Assembly (NCBI GenBank): GCA_003116995.1 | Contig: BDSL01000001.1 | Location: 2,728,001 to 2,792,000 of the forward strand | DNA length: 64,000 nucleotides | Origin: Yamagishiella unicocca | Taxonomy: Eukaryota > Chlorophyta > Chlorophyceae > Chlamydomonadales > Volvocaceae | Reading direction: 5' to 3' | Shown here: positions 11,462-24,500 of the stretch, piece by piece | Layout: each line of letters opens with the position of its first letter | How positions within the stretch are numbered: position 1 is the stretch's first letter | Notes under the pieces: model-generated | What the model saw: only the letters and a program-made list of their open reading frames with translations | What the model was told of the DNA's origin: nothing | Databases searched by the model: none | Position numbers and translations under genes: made by a program

Positions 11462-12588
11462 ATCGAACTTATATGTTGAATAGTCATGTCAGCTTCGGAA
11501 GGAAGCAGAGGCCTGCTGGGGTCGCCCCGGTGACCTCTTTTCGAATGTCGTTAGCTGGTGGGATTGCTTACGTAAGAGTGTCTCCCCTGTTAGGTTAACG
11601 TGGGGACTGGTCACTCAAACTTACATATGTCACATCGTGCGCGGGGAGTAAAGATTGCCGTAGATGGTGTGTGCATCGTGGTCGACTACCGTGTATCAGC
11701 GTATATTAATAATAATAATAATGGGTACGCTGGCACTAGGCCTAGCATGTATTACGGGGGCGGGGCGGTGAGGGTGTTAGTACACCCTATACGCTCGCGC
11801 CACCTGTGGGGATCAGCGTATATTCGCTATTGGCGTCAGTGTCGTGGAGTAGCCACGGCCGGTGTTACTTCGTGGGTTTGAGCTTGGCTCTTGTTTACAA
11901 ATGCTGCGTCGACAGGCGGGGGGAAGTTTACGCGCAACGCGTCTTATTGGCAGGCTGGGTCACGAAGCCACAGCGAGCTTGGCCGTGACACCGCACTTGC
12001 GCGAATCGCCACGCTCCCGCCATTCGTGCGATTGCGTTGTGGAAGGCCGGAATCGATAATTAAATACCTCTAGGATATCGACTGCAGATCCAGCCGCAGC
12101 GCAAGTGTGGAGCAGCTAACAGTTAAACTGTTCGTTTGCAAGCCGCAGCGATTGCGTCCCGATGCGTTCGAAAGGAAATCCTAAATGCGTACTCATCCCG
12201 GGTCGCAGGGCATCGGACTGTTAGGCGGTCAAACCAGTGACGTAAGGCTGATCATCCCCTTTGGACGGACAGAGACGGAATACGGAGTGCGTACACCTGA
12301 TTTGCTCCTAAATGTCGTCAAACACTTTTACAAGCAGAAGATCTACTACACTGACGATCGAACGACAGAATAGTATCGCACATTTCAAGGCCCTTTGATA
12401 TCGAAGCACCCTGAACAAGGACCGACCCCTGGGTCGCGCTGACTGTGATCAGACAGACCGCCGACTTGTTCCCAGCCTCTTACTGCGCTGGACAGGACCC
12501 GCAGAACCAGCCGCCGCCGCCGTTTAGCTCCTCTTGGGCGCCTGGCCCTGCCTGGCGCGCTTGCGGTGTTGCCTGACGACTTGCCGCA
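11462..12588. other. Intergenic region upstream of the large gene
   Basis: No gene seen. A short AAT run lies at about 11706-11722. The last hundred bases before 12589 should hold the 5' UTR of the large downstream gene. Confidence 0.4.
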
Positions 12589-15500
12589 ATGGCCGCCAAG
12601 ACGCGCAAGGCGAGTTTGCCCGCCTATCCATATGATTTCGAGATCGAGGGCGGCCTAGCCACTGGCATTCCCTCAGACATCCGGACGGTGCGGCTGGCGC
12701 TGTTCTCTGGAGAGAAGAACCTGGCCACATCGAAGCCGGTGAGCTGGGGGGGAGGGCGGGGCGGCCGCTTACTAGGAGCCGGGGCCCTCGCAGCAGAGTG
12801 TGTGGTACATGCCTGCTGTTCGGTGCATGTGGCACGTCAGATGGGTGCGGCTGCGCTGTGGCGCGGCTGCGGGCTGTTGCGGCATGGCTCTCCGCTGCCA
12901 AGCCTGTGCGCCATGGGGTGTGGCTCCGGAAGAGGACGTTGCAGACGACCCATCCGCTGCCGCCTGCGGACGCCTACGGCTAGCTTGGTTCACCAAGCCG
13001 GCCGACAAGCTCGGTTGGCTGCGTCCCACGTGGTTACAACCCCCCTGGCTGTAGCTTGCGCGCTACATTGACGCCGTCGCGTCCGCCTCACCTCCACATC
13101 GCCCGCTCTTGCTCTCCATTTGCCAACCCGACCCACATCCTGATCCGTACATCTCGGGACCCCGCCCGCTCCGCTCTCCACGGCTCCGTTCTTTTCAATC
13201 GACTCCCCTCCGAGGGTGACGTTCGCTCTCCATTCGCTCTCCTCCGACCCTCCCCGCCGCGCCCTCTGCAGGTGGAGCCCATGCCCGCGGGCATCCAGGG
13301 CGGCACCGCAGAGGTTAAGCCCTTCCACTTCCGCGCCAAGCTCCGTCGGAACCCAGCTGCACCCATGTCCAACACGCTGAGCCCCAAGGTAAACAACACC
13401 AACCGGCCCGGCGCCTCACCTCGCCTCGTCGCCTTCCGACGCGTGTGCGCCTCTCAGCTAGGAGCCTTCTTCAGCACCACCTTCAACCCTGGCCGCCGAC
13501 CTTTTGAAAACGTGTGCGCGATTCCCGCTGTACCGTCGTGCGGCTCGAGCGCATTTTCCTTCCCTAGCTTCCGCGCCTCAACCCACGCGCCGCAACGACC
13601 TGCTGCACCCGCCTGACTGCGCCCCTCCGCCCGGCACCGCTGCTCCTCCCTTGCATGTTCCGACCCAGATGGCCCAGCTGTGCCTGCAAGGCAAGCGGGA
13701 CGGAGGGCACCACCTGCCGCTGCTGTCGGTTTTGGAGCGCTGGGAGGACCTGGCGATGGCCTCCCTGGACCTGTCGGCGCTGGCCAACCGCTCCGAAACC
13801 CTCGCGTTCGGCACGGAGGTGGGCTCGCCGCCAGGGCAGGTGCCGACGGCTGCGGCGCCGCGTCGTCACATCATGTGGACCAACCCGGAGGCGGCGGACA
13901 TCGGTCTCCAGGTGAAAGGGGCCGCGGGGAGCGAGGAAACAGTTCGAGAGGGGAGTGGTGCGGCTGGGTGAGGGGTGGTGTTCGGGGGACGAAGTATAGG
14001 GGCTGGATGCTGCAGCTACGTTTGGCGTGAAGTGGCGTGTAAAACACCATACCAGCTAGTACGAGGACCGGCGGCTGGCGCCGGTGCCATCCACCGCCTG
14101 CCGGTGCCGCAGCTCCGCCATCCACATTCGCTGTTCCTTGATCACTTCCTCGCCCCCACCCGGCCCCCTCCACGACCCATACACACGCAGCTGACACTGG
14201 GCTCTAACGCCCCCGGCGAGGGGCGCTCCGCCGTACAGCGCCTGCTGCACCCCCAGTCCCCTCCGACATCCGAGCCCGCGCCAACGGCGCCGCCAGACGC
14301 GCCCATCTCCCCCAGCATGGCTCCCCCCACCGTCCCCCCAGAGACCGCCCCCGTCGCCGCCGCCACCACCACCACAACAGGCCCTAGCCTCGCCGGTGTT
14401 GCCGAGGGTGCGGCGGCGGTGGGGGCGGCGACAGCGGCGGCGGCGGTTGCCATGCCGCTGGCGATGCCTCTGGCTGGACCGCTGGCCACTGGTGCGGTCG
14501 GTGAGGGCCGCCAGGCTCCAGGGGTGGCGGCCCTGGGAGGGGCAGAGGGTGGCGGCGGTGCTGCAGGCCCCGGCGAAGTGGCGGGAGGCGGTGGCATCCG
14601 CGGGCGGGCCGGCGGCTTGCCGCCCCCGGAGCCAGCCGATTCCGCGGCTGAGGATCTGGGTGGGTCAGCGGAGGGCAATAAACGGGCATTGAGGCGGTGG
14701 TAGAGGACAGGGAGGCATTGAGGCTGTGGTAGAGGGCAGGGAGGCGGGTATCCTCCGGCTCCAGGCGGGTATCCTCCGGCTCCAGGCGGGTATCCTCCGG
14801 CTCCAGGCGGGTATCCTCCGGCTCCAGGCGGGTATCCTCCGGCTCCAGGCGGGTATCCTCCGGCTCCAGGCGGGTATCCTCCGGCTCCAGGCGGGTATCC
14901 TCCGGCTCCAGGCGGGTTGGCTGTTCGGTTGGCGGTGGAAGACCTGGCTGGCAATTCAGTCCGCGTATGCCCCCTCCCGCCGCTCACGACGCGGTGTTCC
15001 TTCAGTTATGTCCGCCACTGCGCATGCAGCGCCCCTGGCCGCCGCCGCGAGCTGCTGACCGCTGCTGACCGCTGCTGCTGCTGCTGACACCCACCAATAG
15101 CCACGTTTTGCGAACCCGGCGCGCCGGCCCTCCCATCGGCCCCCCTCAGTGTACGACGGCGCCGTGCGGCAGCCCTCCGAGATACTGCCGCGCACGCCCC
15201 GCTCCTCCCTGGACGAAACCTACCTTCCCGCCGGCGCCGCCGGCGCCGCCGCCGCGGCCAGCTGCGGCCCACCTAGCAACAGCGCCCGCAGCAACGGTGC
15301 GGAGCCGCCTGCCGCCACCTCCCAACCCCAACCCTGCCCGCTACTCGCTTCAACTTCCTTGCGCACGCGATGCTGCTGTTGCTGCAGCTGCTGCTGTCAT
15401 ACTATGGCCGCCGTTGTTGCGGCTGCGGCTCTGGCTGTTGCCGCAGCTGCCGTGGCTGCGACTTGTAGCGCGGGAGCCTGATCACCACCTCCCGCCAGCC

Positions 15501-18500
15501 GCCTCCTCCCCTTCCTGGGATCCTGGCCCTGTGCGCCCACCGGTTGGCTGCCTCGGCAGGGCCTTGCACGCCGCCTGCTTGCTGTGTCCGGCGCCGCAAC
15601 CGCGGCCCCAGGTCGCCTCAATGCCTTCGCCTCCCGTGTCCCTGTGCGCCCACCAGCCACTGACCGGCTGGTCCGGGCGCCCCTCCGTCCGTAGCCCCGG
15701 GACACCACCATCCACAGCCCCTCCCACCGCTTGTACGCGCCACGTTGACCACGGCCGCCTGTTCGCACCATGCCTCCGCAGTCCGCACCTCCCCCAGCGT
15801 CCTGGCACCCCCTCCGACCCCGACCCCGCTCTCCCTCCAGTGTGCTTGAACACCCCGCCACACCCCGCTCCCCACGGTCCCCTTCCCCAGGCCTGCCAGC
15901 GGCCGTACCCGCCGCCGTCGCGGGCGGAGCGCTGGCTGCCGGGCCCGAGGTGACCGCCACTGGGCTGGACCAGGGCCGCGCCGCCGAGCAGCTGTCCACG
16001 CCGCAGCATGAAGCCGCCGCCGCAGCCGCCGAGGGCGCCGTCCCTGGAGCGACGGAGGCAGCGGCGGGGGAGGTTCCTGCGGAGCCGAGTGCGCGAGACC
16101 TTGCGGAGAAACAGCAGTTTGCCGCCGGCGGCGCTGCAGAGGCCGAGTCCCCACGCAAAGGTGAGGGTCAGCTAGCTGCACTCCGAGTTTTATTCGCGGA
16201 GCACTTTGCAGCTTGGGAGCTACGTAGTGCGGCCGGTGCGTGGGAGTGTCGCGAGGAGGCCTGCTGGCGACCCGATCCGGTTGTTTCCCGTGTGTGCAGG
16301 GCCCCACATGGCGGTGGGTGCGGCGGGCGCTGCTCTGGTGGGCGGCGGCGTCGTGGCGCCCGTCATCGCCGCCGCCGAGCGGGGCGCCAAGGCGGTGATC
16401 GGCGGCGTGGAGAGCGCAGCCGTGGCGCCGATGGAGGGAGCCGCGGGACTGGCCCACGGGGTGGTGGGGGCCGGCGCGGCCGCGGCCAAGGCCCCTGTGG
16501 AGGCGGTGGGCGGGTTGGTATCGGCGGCCGCCGACGTGGCGAAAAGTGAGTGGGGACGCGGGGGTTTGAAGGGGGATTGGGCAGCTGAGGGTTTTGGAGG
16601 ATGCCGGAAGCCGGGACGACGGTACGGCACCGGGCGGAGCGGAGTGCTCGGGAGGGGAGGTGGTGGGACCCGAGAAGGAAACGCAGTTTGTGTTTTTTAT
16701 TTGTTTGACCGGTCACGATGGGTGTGGATTGGGTCGCACAGGGAAGCAGGCGGTTGGGCTTGCCGTACACCTGCTGGGCCGAAGTGTCCCACGGCTCCCA
16801 CGGTGTGGGTCGCCGCCTCGTCGTGCATTACAATCGTACCTGCCGTGAACATAACATGTTAGGCCGGTACACGTCTGATTTACCGGTACATAAAGCGCGC
16901 GGTGTAGCCGGGATAAATTCAGCTGATAAGCAACCATTTTCGAAATCCACTTACCACCGTACGGTGCCCGTTTGCCCTCGCCAGCTGCGGTCACCGCGCC
17001 CGTCGCCGCCGCCGGCGCCCTGGCCAAGGGCGCTGCTGACGTGGCCCTGGGGGCGGCCGAGGTGCCGGTGGCGCTGGTGACTGGCGGACCGGGGGCGGCG
17101 GTGGCGGCGGGTGCTCGCGCCCTGGAGGCCCCCCTGGAGGCGGGCAGGGCGACGGTGGCGGGCGGAGCGGAGCTGGGCGCGGCGGCAGCGGCTGCGCCCG
17201 TGCGGCTGGGGGCGACGGCGGTGCGTACGGCAGCGGATGTCGTGGAAGGTACGGAAGGACTAAGGGGGGTTGTATAAAAACCGTATTACGCAAGAACTAC
17301 CGAAGGACTAAGGGGGGAGGGCTTGGGACGGGATGGTTGGGAAGGAGGGTGGAGAGTACAGCAAGCAGGACACGAGATAAAGGCGAGCGGTACACGAGGG
17401 AGGAGCCCAGGCGACCTGCCTTGGAGAAAGCTCACAAGGCTTAAGAAACGCTTCACTGTCGTGTTGGAAGGCCCTGTAAGCGGATTACTCTACGTGCACG
17501 GCCTCCTGACAGCGTCAATAGCAATAGAAATATCGTACACTGGTCGGCCATGCTGCTACTGGCCCTCCCCCGCTCCTCTCCTCTTCATACGCCTCCCCCA
17601 CTCCGTTTGCCGCCATATGACTCCCCCAGGCGCCGTCACGCTGCCAATCGAAGCCACCAAGGCCGTCATGCAGGCAGCCACCGGTGCCGCCACCACCCTG
17701 TACGAGGCTCCACTGGAGGCGGCGAGGGCGGTGGGCGGCGCCGTCAGCGGCGGCGCCGTTGCTGCCGCCACGGCGCCGATCCGCGCCGCCGGTGCTGCCG
17801 TGCACGGCACCGTCGACGCCATCACCGGCGCCATCAACGCTCCAGCCAACCTGGCCGCCGCCGCCGCGACGGGCGCCGTTGCGGCCGGTACGGCGGCGGC
17901 GGCACGAGGTGCTGAGGCTCTTGGTGCAGTGGCTGAGGGCGCCGTCGACGCATCGGCCGGCGTTGCAAAGGCGCCGTTGTACGGCGCCGCGGCAGCGGCC
18001 AAGGGCACTTCAGGTGGGGCTTCCGCGCCTGTTTGGAATTCTAGCCCTGCCGGATACCGGTAATGCCCTCGGGGTCTCAATGCCTCCGTGGGAGCCGTTT
18101 CGGCCTTTCCAATGTCCTCACTCATCCCTCCCAGCCCGGCGTCTCTCGCTTGCGTGGCCTACCTGTGCCGACTAACTCCTTGTGCTAACACGGTGGGCCT
18201 TTAGGGACCAGGCAGGCCCGAGAGGTAAGAGTTTTGCGCACCGCATAACTATTGTGGCATCCATCATGGCAGTACTCGCCTCCTAGCACACCCACGCGCC
18301 GACGGCCCCCCTCCCCTTCACCCGCCGATTCTTCTTCGCAACCCCCCGGCCCTGCCCCCCGCCCTGCCCCCCGCTCTGCCCTCCGTCCCGCCAGCTGCTG
18401 GCATCCGTGGGGCCGCGGCCACCGGCGGGGCACTCGCCCTGGGCATTGCCCGCACGAAAGGGGAGGAGGAAGAGGAGGAGGAGCAGCAGCGGCAGCAGCA

Positions 18501-21500
18501 GCAGCGGGGAGCTGCGGCAGCCCCAGCTGGCGCATTCGCCGCCGAAGGGACGCAACCGTACCGCCGACCCGAGGACCAAGCGGGCCCTATGTCCGCTGAG
18601 CGACCCGGCTTGGGAGAGCCGATGCCCGTGGCGCCCGCCGCAGCAGGTGGCGAGGCCGGAGCCGTGCCGGTCGAGTACGGCCGCGAGTACGACGAAAAGG
18701 AGCAGCAGCCGGACGTGGTTTCGGAGCGGAACCAGGGGGGGCACGAGGTGCAACCGCAGTCGGTCAAGCCGTCGAGCGTGTCTGGTGCGCTTGAGGGGGC
18801 CGGGGGGGAGCGCTTGGGGGGAGGCGTCCAGGGGAGGAAGCAGCGGAGGCATCCGAGGGGAGGGGCGGGCAGGGTAAGGAGATCGGGGTGGGAAGACCTG
18901 AGGGTGAGGGCCGTACCCGTGGGCTTGAGGAACCGTGGGAAAAATGGGTTGTGGTGTGAAGGGTTACTCCGGCGGCGGCGGAACGGCGTGCATGCGACTG
19001 CGGGGGCCCGCTAGGACTGGCTCGTGAACTGGACCCAGGCGCGCGGAACCACAGCGGCGGGTATCTGTGAGTTGAGGGTTGACTGATGTTGCTACTCCTC
19101 TGTATGGCCGTCCTCTCCCGAATGCGGCGACAGGTAGTGTCGTACAAGGCGCCATGGACACCCTGAGGGCCGCGGCCGTTACCGCCGCCAGCGCCCTGGG
19201 GCTGGAGCCGTTGCTGGCGGCGACGGAGCGAGGCGCGGCGTCGGTGGCTGACGGCGCCGCCGCCGCGGCCGCAGCGCCCGTCAACGCCGCCGCTGGCCTG
19301 ACCAAGGCTGTCGCGGGCGGCGCCGCCGACGCCGTTGGCGGCACCGTCAGGACTCTGGGCGCCGTGACGGAGGGCGCAATCGGCTTCGGCAGGGGTGAGC
19401 GCGTGGAGGCGGTGCTGGTGGGGGGTGGGTTGAGGGGAAACCCGTGGGTAGGTGGGTGGGCCAAGGTGTGCCCCAATCGGCAATGTGCAAAGTGGTTTGA
19501 CAATTAGGCGAGACCCTGCCGTACCCTGCCGTACCCTGGCGAGCACCGCATCCACATTTTTTCGCTCTTGGGTCGCAAGCTGGTCGCTGTTACGGCAAGG
19601 GACCACACCCGGGCGGCACGAGGCGCACTTCGCTACATGTGCGCATCACGCTTTTTACGCGGTCGGGGGTGCGTGCGAGGTGGAGGGTCGACCTGGAGTG
19701 CGGGACCCGCGCGCCGGGCTGTACACCCCCTGTTCCTCATCGTTCTCCTGGTCACGTCGCACGCCGAAATTCCTTTGCAACGATCGGAGTCCCAACGTTT
19801 CCAACCGAATTGCGAGTGCGGTAACTTGGCTTCGAAATCCACTGACAACCGTACGGTACCCATTTGCCCTCGCCAGCTGCGGTCACCGCGCCCATCTCCG
19901 CAGCCGGCGCCCTGGCCAAGGGCGCTGCTGACGTGGCCCTGGGGGTGGCTGAGGTGCCGGTGGCGCTGGTGACCGGCGGACCGGGGGCGGCGGTGGCGGC
20001 GGGTGCTCGCGCCCTGGAGGCCCCCCTGGAGGCGGGCCGGGCGATGGTGGCGGGCGGAGCGGAGCTGGGCGCGGCGGCAGCGGCTGCGCCCGTGCGGCTG
20101 GGGGCGGCGGCGGTGCGTACGGCAGCGGATATCGTGGAAGGTACGGAGGGACTGGTGGTGAGGGTGCTGGGCGTGAGGGGGAGGGGGTTGAGGCTCAAAA
20201 AGGGACGCAATGGGTGACAGGGGTAGCAGGTATCCGTTCGTGCTGCGGTTCGCGTAATGGCGTTGGTTTGGTCGAAGGAGTTTGGATTTGACCCGTACGA
20301 TCCAACAAGCCTCGTTTTTCGGTATGTTTTATGTCGGTGCGACCATTTGGATTCCAAGAGTTGCAGACCTGATCGGACGGATCTGGAGGCGGCATGCGTG
20401 CAGCTCCACAGCGGGTCCGCCATTTCGCTCCTACTGCCTTGATCAGATATTACGCCCAGGCCTAGTCCCAGGCTTAGCCGGTCGGCCATACCCAAACCCC
20501 TCCCCTCCGCCGCCACTCCCTCTGCCGCCATATGGCTCCCCCAGGCGCCGTCACGCTGCCAATCGAAGCTACCAAGGCCGTCATGCAAGCCGCCACCGGC
20601 GCCACCACCACCCTGTACGAGGCTCCGCTGGAGGCGGCGAGGGCGGTGGGCGGCGCCGTCAGCGGCGGCGCCGTCACCGCCGCCACGGCGCCCATCCGCG
20701 CCGCCGACGCGGCCGTACACGGCGCCGTCGACGCCGTCACGTCCGTCGTCAGGGCGCCGGCTGAGGCCGCGGCCGCCGCCGTCAAGGGCCTTGTGGACGT
20801 GGGCACGGCGGCGGTGACGGCGCCCATCGACACCGCCGGTGCCGTACTCTCCGGCGTCGTGGATGCGGCGTCGGCCGCCGCCATGGCCCCGGTGCACGCC
20901 GCCGCCGCCCTGGCCCGGGGAGCAGTGGGTGAGCGAGGGAGGGAGCGGTGGGCCGTCGTCTGTTATCAAATGAGTAGGGTGACGGAGGGGTGGATGGCGA
21001 GGATCCAACAGGGGAGTAGGGTGACGGAGGGGTGCGTACAAGCGCCGCCGTCACTCCCTTCAGACAACTTCACCACGCGGCTACCGCCCTGCTGATTCTG
21101 GGGGTACAATAAAAGAACAGGTAACGCGACTGGGGAAATGTAGTGGGTGCATAGCCTTCTGGGGTGGGGTGGGATGGCCTATCGTATTTCCAGTGGGGTC
21201 GCCAGTCGTGGCGCCGTACGAAAACGATGGCCCCTAGGACCCGCAGCGTGCATGGTGAAGCCACATCCGAAGACGGCAACCACTATATAAGATGAATCAG
21301 CGCCCGCCATACGCCTTGGGCATATAGGTTGCCGGTATTTGTACCATGTACCCCCCAAGCATGTAACCACTCCCAACACCGTCCCGCCCTGCCCGCTGCT
21401 CCGTCCCCTGGCACGCTCCCTCGGTGGCGCAGGCGGAGCGGGAGCTCACGCGAGGACGTCTGGCGCCGCCGAGGAGGCGGTGGGGGCCGTGATGGCGCTG

Positions 21501-24500
21501 CCGGGGCGGGCCGTGTCGGGGCTGGCGGGGGTGGTGCTGGCTATCCTGGGACTGGGCGCAGGTGGGTGAGGGGGGGAGAGGGCAAGGGAGAGGGGGAGGG
21601 GCGGTGCTGGTGAACGTGGCGTGCGAGGGGCCGACAGGGGAGTAGGGTGACGGAGGGGTGGCGAGGTGGGTGGGCGCTATTAAGGGCAGGTCGCTGCTGC
21701 CCTCGTGTCGGGGTTTCGTCCGGAGCAAGGTCGTGGTTTCGGGGCGGATAAGATTCGGACGTGCCAGGGTGGTGGGGAGGGCATTCGTCGACAGGTGCCA
21801 CATCCTCGTCAGCGCACTCGTTGGCTCCGCGCAGACTACCAGACACCCCGTGCTGTTGTTGACACTGCGCAACTTCCATCTCCATACTCTCCCAATTCGC
21901 TTAACTGCCGTCGACCCACGCCCTCCTCCACTTCCCCAACCCGACTGCTTTATTTCGTTTATCCCTCTCATCAACACTGCTTGCTTCCTCTCGTTACTCC
22001 CCACACCCCACGCCCCGCCCGCGGGACCAGCAGGCGCCCTGGCCGCCCTCCTCTACCGCATCTGGACCACCGCCGCTGCCGCCCTGCAGCACACCCTGCA
22101 CGCACTGGGCCTGCGCGGCGGCCCGCCCTTCAGGTCCCTGCCGCTGCGCGCGGGCAACCCCCAGCGGCCCGGGCTGCTGCTGCGGGCCTGGAGGGACGTT
22201 GCCTGGACGGTGTCGTGGCTGGTGGAGGCGGCTCTGGGCGCGGGACTAGCCGCCATGACTGTGGTGGCAGGGCTGGCTGGTGAGACGAGGCTGGGGGTGG
22301 GGTTTGATGCCGGGGCGAGGAGGTACGAAAACTGGTAGTCGTGCAGAATAGAGCGCCACCTCCACCCACACCCCACCTCACCCCCTAAACTAGAGCGCCT
22401 TTTCATGTCATTTTCATATGAGCGCTGTGGAGCTGTAGGCTGCTACCACAGCGAGGGGCTTACGCCAGCTAGAGTGTTGACGTGGATGCATGCAAGCAGT
22501 CAACGGGCAACCCCGACCCGGTTGACAATCTCGCGTTGGCCCTCTGGCGCCTCACCACCACCCACACCCCACCTCACCCCCTCTCTTGTGCCGTACCGTA
22601 CGGCAGCTGTACTGGACCGGTGGCTGATGGACGAGCAGAGCCCCCTGCTGGCGCCGCTCAGCCCCGAGCTCCGCGAGGCGCGGGCGCGGGCGTTCGGGCG
22701 TGCGGCCGCCCCCGCCGCCGCCATTACCACCGCCGCCGCCATCCCCGCCGCCGTCGGTGCCGGCGGCGGCGCCTCCACCGGCGGCGGCAGCGGCGGTGAG
22801 GGCGGCGACGTCCGCGAGGACATGGAGGAAGATGATTTCGGCAAGAATGTGAGTGGGGCAGCTTGCACCGAGCGGTGGGCGCCCGCATGCGATTTGGGGA
22901 CTGCCGCAAGTGGTGGTTTCGGAGGTCGCCGCCGGCCTCCGCCCCGAGCGCTGTAAACGTCGCTTAAGGACTCCGTGTCGCGGCGCTCTTGCGACCGTGC
23001 CCGACCGGCTCACGTCCCCATTTGCTGTCACCCGTCCGGGAGACCTCCGTCTCCCACGGCTCCGGAACCCCGGTATGACGTTCCAGATCGCCTTCGCCGA
23101 CCTGTCCGCAGCCTCTTTGGCCGCCCTCGCTTCCTTGGAAAGCCCTCCCCTGCCTGTCCCTCCCCCCCCACCGCGTTACCGTCGCGTTACCGGTTATCTT
23201 TATTGTACCCCCCCCCCAAATCCGTGAGGACCGGTTCGTTTTACCGTACCCCCCCCACCAGATCCGTGAGTACCACGAGCGGCTGCTGGGTCTGCGGGCC
23301 ACCAAGCCCCGGCCACCCCTACGGCAGCGGCTAGCGGCCATCCAGAGCACCATGGGCGCGGGAGCCGCAGCAGCCGGTACGTAGTTGGGTGGTGGCAGGG
23401 CGGCGTGTTGCCGGTGTGCGGTGGACTTTGCCAGGTAGCGAAATGGCCTCTTGATTTGTGAGGGGTGCGCTCCCACGGTTCGGACATGTCCCCCACGGTT
23501 CGGACACGTGCCCTCCCTCGTTGTGACATTGGCGGCAGGGTTCAACCCAAATGCAAACATCTCAGCTAGTGGTTTCGGTACTTGATTGTTCTTCGTAAGG
23601 CCCAGTCGACATCAGGTCTATGACTTGCCCTTCCCCGCCCTGCCCGCAGGCACCCTGGCCTCACGCGGTGTCCATCTGGCGGAGGAGGTGGCGGAGGGGG
23701 GCGCAATGACGGCGCTGCTGCTGGGCGCAGTGCCGCTGGCGGGGACCGCGGCCATGGCAGGTGCGCCGCGGGAGGGAAGACACACCACGAGAGAGGGAGG
23801 GGGGCCAGCCGCGGCGGTTGCAAGGAGAAGAAAGGCCCGAGATGGGCGGGCGGCTAGGTACGGGGGTGGCGAGGTGTGCGATACCTGCACGCAGCCGCCC
23901 TATCACGTCACCTCCCGAGCAGGCCAACCCTACGTCTGCCTTGATTCCCTCCCAACCATTGCCAACTTGCCTCTTCCGCGCCCTCCCACGTGGTACGGCA
24001 CCGGGCAGGTACGGCGGCGGCGGCCAGCGTGGCGCTCCCGGCCGCCGGGGCGTACGGTGCTTACGCGGGCACGCGGGCTGCCGTACACGGTACCCGTCGC
24101 GCTGCCCGGGCGGGTAGCTCCCTGGTGTCGTGGGGGCTCCACTCGGCCTGGCAGGCGTGGGAGGCGCTGGAGGACATGGCAGGTGACTGGCAAGGCGGTT
24201 GGTTGGTTGGTTGGTTGGTTGGTTGGTTGCCCCGGGGGGGGGGGGGGTAAACTGGAAAGAAATGCGGGTTTGAGGAGATTGGATGCATTGCGGGCTAGCT
24301 AGGACGGAGCTGAACGGGTCGGGGGAGGCCATACCTGCCGTCGCCATTACTCTTCCTCCGTTCCCCACTGGTACCTGCCCTCAAAACCCAGCTACCAACC
24401 CCCGACCTCGACCCGACCGACATGCAGATCGCGCCTGGAGCACTTGGCTGGGCCTTATGCTGGTGTTCACCTTCGCCATCCTCGGAGTCGCGGAGAGGGT

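Noticed and set aside
14142..14987. Minus-strand frame with Gly-Ala-Gly-Gly-Tyr-Pro-Pro repeats
   Set aside because: It is the complement of the intronic 21-bp minisatellite plus an Ala/Gly-rich exon of the + strand gene; no splice or start support.
17556..18125. Minus-strand Ala/Pro-rich frames opposite the large gene
   Set aside because: Complement of GC-rich Ala codons (GCC/GGC); shadows.
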